Below, piece after piece: positions 47,886-55,546 of a stretch of DNA of 64,000 nucleotides; positions within the stretch are counted from its first letter, which is position 1, and every line of letters begins with the position of its first letter. The position numbers and the translations under genes are program-made. Source of the DNA: Bradyrhizobium centrolobii (GTDB lineage: Bacteria > Pseudomonadota > Alphaproteobacteria > Rhizobiales > Xanthobacteraceae); NCBI RefSeq assembly GCF_001641635.1, contig NZ_LUUB01000030.1:77770-141769 (forward strand). Direction: 5' to 3'. Below the pieces are notes generated by a model. That model ran no database searches and had not been told where the DNA came from. It worked only from the letters and a program-made list of their open reading frames with translations.

Positions 47886-50573
47886 TTAAGGTGTGCCCGT
47901 TGTGCTCACTTGGGACCCTTGGCCTTCTGCACCGGTCGAAACGACGATCGGTATCTGGCGAATATCGGCGTTCATGACATTGCCGTTGAGTGTAACGGCC
48001 GCGAACATCGTGTAACGGCCGACCGGCAACCGGTTCTTGAAATCGAATTGGAACGAGGAGCTTTCGCCAAGAGGGGCAGCGCCGGCGAGCACCACACGCT
48101 TTCGATCGTCGACGACCACGAACCGGCACTCCGGGGGCGTCCGTTTCAGCACGTCCGGCGGTATGGATGAGAGTGGCACGCGCTTAAGGCGATAACTGCG
48201 CTGAAACTTGTCGATCATTTCGATATCGCCCGACAATCGGACCCCATCGCCGGTCGAGTCCACCGCAGTGATGAATCCGCGACGCGGGATCGCGTGAGAG
48301 TCATAGGAGCCTACACCCAGCGGGTAGCTCAAGTCCCTGAACGCGGAGAGCACGACGCCGTCATGCGACCAGCTCTTGAGCTGATAGGGCCCATTGGTCA
48401 CCAGAAAATGGCCATTGGCCTTGTAGAAGGCTGAGAGCGCCGCCCATCGCCTGCGTGCCTCGTCAACGCCGACAAGGGTGCGCAACGCTTCCGGCCGGTA
48501 GCCTTCACGCTCGAAGCTCTCGCTCAAGGCCGCGAGCCGCTCCTTCAGCGCTTGCGAGCGGACGAGGTCCAGCCATTCGACGCTGCGGCGAACGGCCTCG
48601 GCCTGCGAGAATGCCGCCCAGTTTCGGCCAACCGCTTCTTCCATCAGGACAAGAAGATGCCAGGGCAGCGTGCTCCAGGGCGGCGCCGGGACCGCCTCCC
48701 GTTCCGGGCTCGTCGGCGCGCTGGTCGTATAGACCTCGATCGTGAAGACTTCGCGGAGGAAATCGACGTCGCCGACTCTGATCGACCGGGACGCGGTTTC
48801 GCTGCCCACGACCCGCAATCCGGCAAGCTGGCGACGTATCGGCGCGGTCGCGGTATCGATTGATTGATCGTAATGCGTCTCGCGGCCATCGCCACGAACG
48901 CCCCAGCGATATGCAAAGATGTAGGGGTAGAGCAGATCGGCCGCTGTCATCCTCGTCCCGTCGTGGAACGCGGAGCCGAGCAGGCGATAGACCAGTTTCG
49001 TCCTGGCGAATTTGCCGGGGCCGATGGCCTGGAGGTGGCTATTGTCGGGATCAGGCAGTACGGCGTCTGCGGGGATCGCAATCATATTCTCCGCCACGGT
49101 CGATGGTTGCGCGGATGGCCTGCTCCGCTCGACGATCGGCTCGGCCAGGATCGACAGACTGACGAAGGTGTAGACCACCATCAGCGCGGTGAGCGGAATC
49201 TGAGAGGCCAACGCGCGCTTGCGCGCGGAAAATGTCTGCATCGCCTGCAAATGCGCGAGATAGACTGCCGTGATGTGTCCGAAAAGGACGGCCGCGACCG
49301 CCGTGTACCAGGCGAAGCGCGCCCCTACGATTGCAATGTTCGGCCGGTAACTCGCGGTCCCGAGCAGGTTCCAGCCGTAGCCGAAAGGATCGGAAAGCAG
49401 CGGAACGATGTATTGCCCCTGGACCAGGAAGTATACGAGGTAATGCGCAAGGTGATAGCCGAGCGCGATTGGGATCAGCGTCAGGGCGAAACTCTGGGCG
49501 ATCTGCCGCGGCGAAAATTGCCACTCCGTCACCGCGGCTATGATGATGCTCACCATCCAATAGGCTGACAGGAACAGGAGCCAAAACCCGAGCAGGCCGA
49601 CGCTTCGTAGGGCTACCGGGCCGAGCTCGGCGACATCAGATAAACGCGCGATGATCGCGGATTCCGTCACCGACCATTCGGGAGTCGCAATCAGGCCGTC
49701 GTAAAGAACGCTCGACAGGAGCAGCAGCACGAATGCCATCATTGATGGCGAAATCTGCTCGCGACAGGCCAAGCCCGTGCCAAATCCTCGCAACCGAAAT
49801 TGCGGTTTCGGCGGGGCCGTGCGTATGTCTGTTGGCGCAAAGCGCGCGAAAGTACCGAATACAACGGTGAAGAGCTCGCCATGCCGCAGCCAGGCCTCGC
49901 TGCCGAACAGATACATTCCGGTCCAGGTCAGCGCGGAATAACCAAGCGCGAAGGAAGCTAGGTGTAACGGCACAGCAGGTGTCGGATAGACGAGTTCGAT
50001 CCAGGAAAAGGTCAGCAGCAGGAGCACCGCGGGCCAGACACCGAGTGCCAGGGGATACGGTCTGCCGAGTGCGAGATTGCGGCCACAAACGCGCCTGTAC
50101 ACCATCTCAACGCCGTCGAAGGCAGTTCGCCATGGATTGATAAGCGGCCAGATATTTCCGACGAACGCCGAAACATAGGCGAGGCCGACCCAGGCGATGA
50201 TCCAGACCAGCGTGGGTGCGAGATTGCGGTAAGGATTTTGATCGCCGAAAAAACCCGCCACCAGCATCGCGGCGAACAGGACGAGAGCGATCAGCTTAAG
50301 CGGAACGCCCAACGCCGCGACGACTTTTCCGAGCGGATAGTCGAACAGATCGATGCGCGAATAGGCGCGTGCAGGCTGCGCGCGGCGTACAAACAGGCCG
50401 ACCACCACGAAAGAGAACACGACCGCAGCCGCGCCGCCGAAAAGATACAGAGACAAGGGCAGGGGGAGATCGTAACGCTGGCCGAAGCCGTGCGCGCCGG
50501 CCGGTGTGACGCCAATAAGCAGGGCCGCAGCCGCGGCCAGCCTGCATCGGGTCGTTATGGCGGTTCTGGTCAC
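47886..50573 (-). CDS. Bimodular protein: polytopic membrane domain plus periplasmic SBP-like module (895 aa)
   Basis: Residues 1-27 are a signal sequence, after which the chain starts AHGFGQRYDLPLP. About eleven to twelve hydrophobic helices fill 40-480, with His-rich helix ends (GYHLAHYLV near 372, FGHITAVYLAHLQ near 431). From about 498 a periplasmic module follows that matches the C-terminal half of the 788-aa protein of the same operon. Shared segments are ADLLYPY/F, APPWS, LVTNGPY and YTxFAA, and the module resembles family-5 solute-binding proteins. I recall database entries for similar N-terminal domains named 'fenitrothion hydrolase', but cannot verify this and would not rely on the name. 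The start is GTG 50573, overlapping the cupredoxin stop (GTGA). The reaction or substrate is unknown. Confidence 0.75.
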   Translation of the reverse strand: MTRTAITTRCRLAAAAALLIGVTPAGAHGFGQRYDLPLPLSLYLFGGAAAVVFSFVVVGLFVRRAQPARAYSRIDLFDYPLGKVVAALGVPLKLIALVLFAAMLVAGFFGDQNPYRNLAPTLVWIIAWVGLAYVSAFVGNIWPLINPWRTAFDGVEMVYRRVCGRNLALGRPYPLALGVWPAVLLLLTFSWIELVYPTPAVPLHLASFALGYSALTWTGMYLFGSEAWLRHGELFTVVFGTFARFAPTDIRTAPPKPQFRLRGFGTGLACREQISPSMMAFVLLLLSSVLYDGLIATPEWSVTESAIIARLSDVAELGPVALRSVGLLGFWLLFLSAYWMVSIIIAAVTEWQFSPRQIAQSFALTLIPIALGYHLAHYLVYFLVQGQYIVPLLSDPFGYGWNLLGTASYRPNIAIVGARFAWYTAVAAVLFGHITAVYLAHLQAMQTFSARKRALASQIPLTALMVVYTFVSLSILAEPIVERSRPSAQPSTVAENMIAIPADAVLPDPDNSHLQAIGPGKFARTKLVYRLLGSAFHDGTRMTAADLLYPYIFAYRWGVRGDGRETHYDQSIDTATAPIRRQLAGLRVVGSETASRSIRVGDVDFLREVFTIEVYTTSAPTSPEREAVPAPPWSTLPWHLLVLMEEAVGRNWAAFSQAEAVRRSVEWLDLVRSQALKERLAALSESFEREGYRPEALRTLVGVDEARRRWAALSAFYKANGHFLVTNGPYQLKSWSHDGVVLSAFRDLSYPLGVGSYDSHAIPRRGFITAVDSTGDGVRLSGDIEMIDKFQRSYRLKRVPLSSIPPDVLKRTPPECRFVVVDDRKRVVLAGAAPLGESSSFQFDFKNRLPVGRYTMFAAVTLNGNVMNADIRQIPIVVSTGAEGQGSQVSTTGTP

Positions 50574-50950
50574 GGATAGACCTCGATACGAACAAGGGGA
50601 GCTTCCCCGTGAGAGTGGCCGCCGATCCCAGACGACCCATGGACTTCCACTAGAAACCGCCCGGTGGCGTACGCGACGAATTCCATCACACCGACGGTGC
50701 CGGGCTCGATCTTCCTTTCAATGTCATAACCGTGCAGATGCAGGATGATTGATCGATCCGTGTGCCATCGCAGCTTGACGTCATCGCCCTGGTTGATCCG
50801 GATGACCTGCGTGCTCTCCATCACCCGCCCGCGCTCGATGTGGAAGTCGAATGTGAGCTCCGCGGCAAACGCCCCGGTGATGGTCGCTCCGGTTGCCCAG
50901 GCGAGCACCGTGCCCGGGAGACATGCCCGAAAGAGTGTGCTGCAAGGCAT
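50570..50950 (-). CDS. Secreted cupredoxin-like protein without Cys ligand (126 aa)
   Basis: An N-terminal signal (to about residue 29, FAAELTF at the cleavage site) is followed by one small beta-sandwich with the cupredoxin-like pattern VIRINQGDDVKLRW, ILHLHGYDIE and FLVEVHGSSG. The mature protein has no Cys, so a classic blue-copper site is impossible. It does have many His residues (HTD, HLHG, VHG, GHSHG) that could bind copper or another metal. The ATG has GAGGA 9 nt upstream. It lies between the 379-aa and 895-aa genes, overlapping the latter. Metal binding is inferred. Confidence 0.7.
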   Translation of the reverse strand: MPCSTLFRACLPGTVLAWATGATITGAFAAELTFDFHIERGRVMESTQVIRINQGDDVKLRWHTDRSIILHLHGYDIERKIEPGTVGVMEFVAYATGRFLVEVHGSSGIGGHSHGEAPLVRIEVYP

Positions 50951-50962
50951 CGCTGCAATTCC

Positions 50963-52102
50963 TCATCGCGGCGGGGTGGCCTGGATCTCCGAGATCCGAT
51001 TGGCCATCCAGTCCTGGTCATAGGGCGACGGCAACAGAGCCGGGTCTGCGACGGCGGACCACATCAGTTGTCCGAATCTGTCGGAAAAGCCCGTGATCGG
51101 ATTCCAGGCCGACGTCGGTCGCGCGTCGATTCCGACACGGAGCCAGCCGTTCCAGGGAAAGTCCTTCAGCTTGACCGTACGGAGGAAGATCGCTGCGTTG
51201 AGGCCGTTAATGGAATCGAAAGCGATGTTCTCGATCCCGGCCGAGAATTCGGCATTGAAATATTCGCGCTTGAGCGTGTAGCCGATGACGACTTGACGGC
51301 AGTCGCCGATGAGGGCTGTCACCAGCGCCCGTTCCAGATTGATGCGATCGACCGGGTCGGTGAAATCGCCTGACTGAATCCGTTGCAGGTCAGCTTCCAC
51401 GCGCTCCTTTGTGCCGACATCGATTGCGTCGTGCAGAACGAGATAGGCCTGGTACCATCCGCCCCTCGCCGCTGGCGGGACCAGCCAGCCGTTGATCACA
51501 GTCGTTGCCGAGGCAACGAGTTCGGGCAAGTTGATTTCCCTGATTTCAACGTCCCAGTCTGATTCCGGCGCCGCCTTCTCGGTGCCGAGCAGCCGTTTCG
51601 CGGCAGCGTCCGCTGCCTTCAGCTTCAGATCCCGGATTGTTGGAAAAGCCTCCGTGTCGGAGAGCAGGCGTCGCTTCGCCGTTTCGGCGAGATCGGCATG
51701 GTACAGGTAATCGCCGTGCAACGGTGTGATCGGATAGGGATGCAGGATCACATCCGGATTGTTCGAGCTGATCTTTCGCGCAACGGCATGCGCGGCTGCG
51801 CAAGCTGTCGCATCCGCTTTCGCATATGACGATATTGGGTTGACGCGGATCGCCACCAGGGACCCAAGTGATTCCACACTGCCCAAATCCGCCACCGAAT
51901 CTGAAAAGCGGCGCTCGTTTCCGAGATAGGCGTGGATCTTGGCTTGCAGTAGCAGGCTTCCGGCGGCATCCGGGGCGACGGTCTTAATCTCGATCTCATG
52001 CGGATAAAAAGACGGATAAACTGCCGATTCGTGGCCGCTTCGCGCCGGCCCGATTACGGCTAAAGCCGACAACAGAAGTCCAAACGTTATGCGGCTCTTC
52101 AT
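50963..52102 (-). CDS. Periplasmic protein matching the N-terminal half of the 788-aa protein (379 aa)
   Basis: A Sec signal (MKSRITFGLLLSALAVIG) is followed by a mature part starting HESAVYPSFYPHEIEI. It matches residues 37-380 of the 788-aa protein along its whole length. Shared segments include PSFYPHEI, HPYPITP, FLRTVKLKDF/FVRTVKLKDF, the ARPTSAWNPI stretch and the MANR/VQNR end. The protein stops where the second module of the longer protein would begin. ATG 52102 gives a clean signal peptide with GGGA 9 nt upstream; the frame is open to 52159. I recognise no named family. The layout suggests a stand-alone copy of one module of a two-module periplasmic component. Confidence 0.75.
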   Translation of the reverse strand: MKSRITFGLLLSALAVIGPARSGHESAVYPSFYPHEIEIKTVAPDAAGSLLLQAKIHAYLGNERRFSDSVADLGSVESLGSLVAIRVNPISSYAKADATACAAAHAVARKISSNNPDVILHPYPITPLHGDYLYHADLAETAKRRLLSDTEAFPTIRDLKLKAADAAAKRLLGTEKAAPESDWDVEIREINLPELVASATTVINGWLVPPAARGGWYQAYLVLHDAIDVGTKERVEADLQRIQSGDFTDPVDRINLERALVTALIGDCRQVVIGYTLKREYFNAEFSAGIENIAFDSINGLNAAIFLRTVKLKDFPWNGWLRVGIDARPTSAWNPITGFSDRFGQLMWSAVADPALLPSPYDQDWMANRISEIQATPPR

Positions 52103-52159
52103 GGGCATTCCCAACAAAACGAAGATTCGTATCGCGCGGGCGCGTACCACGATGCGCAA

Positions 52160-52885
52160 TCATCCGCGCAAGGCCTTCATAACCCTTTCATCTCCGCGAG
52201 CATCGCTTGGCGAACCGCGGAAGATGATCTCGCCGCGATCGATCACGTAGAGCCGGTCGGCGATACGGGACGCGGCGGCGAGATGCGATTCCGCCATCAG
52301 GATGGACACACCCATCGCCTTGATCTTCATGACGGCTTCCGTGAACCGATTGACCACGACCGGCGCGAGCCCCTCGAATGCCTCGTCGAGCAGGAGAAGG
52401 GACGGCGACAACATCATCGCACGTGCGATCGCGACCATCTTGCGTTGACCGCCGCTCAGCTGCATACCTTGGCGTTGCAGCAGATCCCGAACTTCGGGAA
52501 AGACTGCGAAAGCCTGCGTCTGCGGGTCTGGACGCACAGCCCCGTCCCGCCGGCGCGACACCTCATCCCCGAGCCAGCGGCTGATCATCAAATTGTCGTC
52601 GACGGACAGTTCCGGGAACACGCCGCAATCCTCCGGCGAATAGCCGATTCCGCGTTTGGCGCGTTCGTGCGGGGCAAGCCTCGTCAAGTCTTCATCGGCA
52701 AACACGATCTGCCCTGCCTGCAGCGCCAGGAAGCCCATAATGCTCTCGATCGTCGTGGTCTTGCCGGCGCCGTTACGGCCGACCAGGCACACGACCTCCT
52801 GCCTGTCCACGCGCAGCGAAACGCCGTTGAGGATGTGAGCGGGGCCGCGGTAGGTGTGGATCGCCTTGACCTCCAGCACGATCAT
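52160..52885 (-). CDS. livF: Branched-chain amino acid-type ABC transporter ATPase (LivF-type)
   Basis: This 241-residue ATPase of the LivF type has Walker A GRNGAGKT, signature LSGGQRKM, Walker B LLLLDEAFEGLAP and the closing H-loop region LMAESHL. An unusual 15-20-residue insertion (SRRRDGAVRPDPQTQ) sits before the signature. The start overlaps the LivG stop (ATGA). It works with LivG to power import through LivH and LivM. The transported substrate need not be an amino acid. Confidence 0.9.
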   Translation of the reverse strand: MIVLEVKAIHTYRGPAHILNGVSLRVDRQEVVCLVGRNGAGKTTTIESIMGFLALQAGQIVFADEDLTRLAPHERAKRGIGYSPEDCGVFPELSVDDNLMISRWLGDEVSRRRDGAVRPDPQTQAFAVFPEVRDLLQRQGMQLSGGQRKMVAIARAMMLSPSLLLLDEAFEGLAPVVVNRFTEAVMKIKAMGVSILMAESHLAAASRIADRLYVIDRGEIIFRGSPSDARGDERVMKALRG

Positions 52886-53655
52886 TCCTTTCGCGAAAAT
52901 GCATCCGGCCCGGAAGAGCCGAGAAGGATCATCGCAACATCGTCATTGTTTCTGATGGCGTCCGGCGTGCCCTGGGCAAGGATCGCCCCCTGGTGCATCA
53001 CCACAATTCGGTTGGAATACTTGAAGACGACGTCCATATCGTGCTCGATGATCGCGGCGGTGATGCCTTCGCCGCGCACGACCGAAGCGATGATGTCCAT
53101 GATCTTGTCCTTCTCCCGCGTGCTCACCCCGCTGGTCGGCTCGTCGAGAAACAAGAGATTCGGCCGCAGCGCGTAAGCGAGCGCCACATCTAAGAGTTTG
53201 CGTTCGCCTTGCGCGAGACCTCGCGCGGGCTCGTTGCGCTTGCTGGCGAGTCCGAACTGATCAAGAACCGTGTCAGCTTCGATAGTGACCTCGCGGTCGC
53301 GGTCGGCGAGTGCCGCCATGTTCCTTATCTTGCCGTCGCGCGCGAATATCGCCAGCGCCACGTTGTCGAAGGCCGTCAGATCGTCGAACAGGTTAACCAG
53401 CTGGAAGCTGCGCGCGATACCGGCTTTCACTCGCTCGATCACCGATGAATGGGTCATGTCGCGCCCCTTGAAGATGATCTTTCCGGAGTCGGGAGCGAGA
53501 TGGGCGCTGATGACATTGCATAGCGAAGTCTTTCCGGCTCCGTTGGGGCCGACCACGGAAATGAACTCGCCTTCCGCAATGGTCAGGTTGACATCATCGA
53601 CCGCGTGCGTGTCGCCGAAATATTTCTTCAGGCTGACCGTCTCCAGGAGGGTCAT
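52882..53655 (-). CDS. livG: Branched-chain amino acid-type ABC transporter ATPase (LivG-type)
   Basis: This LivG-type ATPase of 257 residues has Walker A GPNGAGKT, the LivG hallmark IARSFQLVNLFDDLTAFDNV, signature region LAQGERKLLDVA and Walker B LLFLDEPTSGVS. The H-loop is IEHDMD. The ATG at 53655 overlaps the LivM stop. The signature LAQGE instead of LSGGQ is a common liv-family variant. Confidence 0.92.
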   Translation of the reverse strand: MTLLETVSLKKYFGDTHAVDDVNLTIAEGEFISVVGPNGAGKTSLCNVISAHLAPDSGKIIFKGRDMTHSSVIERVKAGIARSFQLVNLFDDLTAFDNVALAIFARDGKIRNMAALADRDREVTIEADTVLDQFGLASKRNEPARGLAQGERKLLDVALAYALRPNLLFLDEPTSGVSTREKDKIMDIIASVVRGEGITAAIIEHDMDVVFKYSNRIVVMHQGAILAQGTPDAIRNNDDVAMILLGSSGPDAFSRKE

Positions 53656-54659
53656 TTCGTCGATCTCCCGCGCTTTGCAGCGAGCTGCGCAGCCGTTCCG
53701 ACGATGCCGGCGGGTAGCGCCATCACCAGAATGACAAGCACCACGCCAAGCAGAAGCTGCCAATACTCGGTGCTAGCGATTGCGTAGGTCTTCAGGTAGT
53801 TGAACGCCATCGCGCCGACGATTGGACCGGTGAAAGAGCGGAATCCGCCTAGCACACTCATAAACACGATCTCGCCGGAGAATGGCCAATAGAGAATGTC
53901 GGGCGTGGTGAGACCGTTGAGCGGAACCCACAGAATCCCGGCAAGTCCCGTAAAGATCCCGGAAATCATGAAAGCGATCCAGCGATAGCGCCTTACCGAA
54001 ATCCCGACAAACCGCGCGCGCGTTTCGTTGTCGCGGATCGCCTGCAGCGCCTTGCCGAACGGTGAATGCGCGATCACCCACATGATGGTCGTGGAGACGG
54101 CAAACAGCGCAAGGACGTAATAATAGTAGGCATAGATGAAACGCTGAAACGAGCCGCCCCCCTTGAAATCGACCAGGCCGCCGAGCAGCGTGAGACTGGC
54201 ATAGGGTACGCGGATGCCGTCGGTGCCGCCCGTCACCCAGAAGAACTTGAAAGCAAGGCTCCACAGGACCTGCGACAGCGCAAGCGTCAGGATGCCGAAG
54301 AAAATGCGTGTGTGCCGCACGCAGACGAATCCGAAAATCGCTGCAATGATCAGCGTGCCGAGCATCCCCCCGACGATGCACAGCTCCATGGAGTGCGCGC
54401 CGAGATCTCGCGTGATGAATGCCACCAGATAGGCGCCAGCGCCGAAATAGGCCGAATGCCCAAACGACAAAAGGCCGGTGTAGCCGAGCAGCAGATTGAA
54501 CCCGAGTGCGGCAATCGCCATGATCAGACCGTAGGTCAGCAGAACCGTTTGATAGGGATCGACGACCTGCGGCAGGATCGCAAGGATCACGAGAACGAGT
54601 GCAGAGTCGATGGTGGTCCGCCAAATCGAGGTGCCAGTGGCCGCCATCGTCATCGTCAT
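53652..54659 (-). CDS. livM: Branched-chain amino acid-type ABC transporter permease (LivM-type)
   Basis: This is a 335-residue LivM-type permease with about nine hydrophobic helices. Its signatures are YGLIMAIAALGFNLLLGYTG followed by LSFGHSAYFGAGAY, then the EAA-like loop GKALQAIRDNETRARFVGI. The ATG overlaps the LivH stop. It forms the channel with LivH. Confidence 0.92.
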   Translation of the reverse strand: MTMTMAATGTSIWRTTIDSALVLVILAILPQVVDPYQTVLLTYGLIMAIAALGFNLLLGYTGLLSFGHSAYFGAGAYLVAFITRDLGAHSMELCIVGGMLGTLIIAAIFGFVCVRHTRIFFGILTLALSQVLWSLAFKFFWVTGGTDGIRVPYASLTLLGGLVDFKGGGSFQRFIYAYYYYVLALFAVSTTIMWVIAHSPFGKALQAIRDNETRARFVGISVRRYRWIAFMISGIFTGLAGILWVPLNGLTTPDILYWPFSGEIVFMSVLGGFRSFTGPIVGAMAFNYLKTYAIASTEYWQLLLGVVLVILVMALPAGIVGTAAQLAAKRGRSTK

Positions 54660-55546
54660 GCCCTTCCAAACAAACCGGTGGGACGGACGAGCAGGACCGC
54701 GGCCGCAATCAGGTAGAGAACCGCGAGTTCAATCTCCGGGAAGAACTGGATGCCGGCGGTGCGCACGAAGCTCACAATCACCGCGCCGACGAGCGCTCCT
54801 TGCAAGCTCCCGAGCCCACCGATCACGACGACCACGAAGGCCAGGATAAGCACCTCGATGCCCAGGCCAAGGACCGCCGCCTGAGCCGGCACCACCACCG
54901 CCCCGCCGAGGCCGGCCATGAAGCAGCCGATGGCGAAGGCCTGGACATAGACGCGGCTGACATTGATGCCGAGCGCGGCAGCCATGCGCCGGTCCTGTGA
55001 GGTAGCGCGCAGTATGACGCCAAACTTGGTGCGGTAGATAAATGCCCACAATCCGATCGCGGCAGCAATCCCGACTGCGACGACGAACAGATTGTAAGTG
55101 GGATACATGAGGCGACCAACCGGGATGCTGCCCATCCGATCCATGATCGTGCCGGCCGATAATGGCGTGCGGCCGAACACGAGCTTCATGACATCTTCGA
55201 GGATCAGGAGCAGACCGAATGTGACCAGCAGGTGATATTCCTCCGATCGTTGATAGAGCGGGCGCAGCAGGGTAGGCTCGATCAGGGCGCCGACGGCCGC
55301 GATGGCAATCGCACCGAGCGGGAGGAGGAGAAGCATTCCGGCCAGGCCGAGAGTTCCTTCCAGCGCGTGACCGACCGCACTGCCGACAATCCAGGCGGAA
55401 ACGTAGGCGCCGAGCGCATAAAGCGCCCCATGCGCCAGATTGACAATGCGCATGACGCCGTAGATGAGACTTAGGCCCGCGGCGATCAGGAACAGGACTG
55501 CCGCGTAAAAGAAAGAGTTGAGAATCTGGATGACGAAGATCGTCAC
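54656..55546 (-). CDS. livH: Branched-chain amino acid-type ABC transporter permease (LivH-type)
   Basis: This 296-residue LivH-type permease has the start FVIQILNSFFYAAVLFLIAA and the hallmark GLSLIYGVMRIVNLAHGALYALGAY. It has the EAA-like loop GVILRATSQDRRMAAALGIN and about eight helices. Its ATG overlaps the stop of the 788-aa gene. The tight overlaps across five genes show a single transcript. Confidence 0.92.
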   Translation of the reverse strand: MTIFVIQILNSFFYAAVLFLIAAGLSLIYGVMRIVNLAHGALYALGAYVSAWIVGSAVGHALEGTLGLAGMLLLLPLGAIAIAAVGALIEPTLLRPLYQRSEEYHLLVTFGLLLILEDVMKLVFGRTPLSAGTIMDRMGSIPVGRLMYPTYNLFVVAVGIAAAIGLWAFIYRTKFGVILRATSQDRRMAAALGINVSRVYVQAFAIGCFMAGLGGAVVVPAQAAVLGLGIEVLILAFVVVVIGGLGSLQGALVGAVIVSFVRTAGIQFFPEIELAVLYLIAAAVLLVRPTGLFGRA

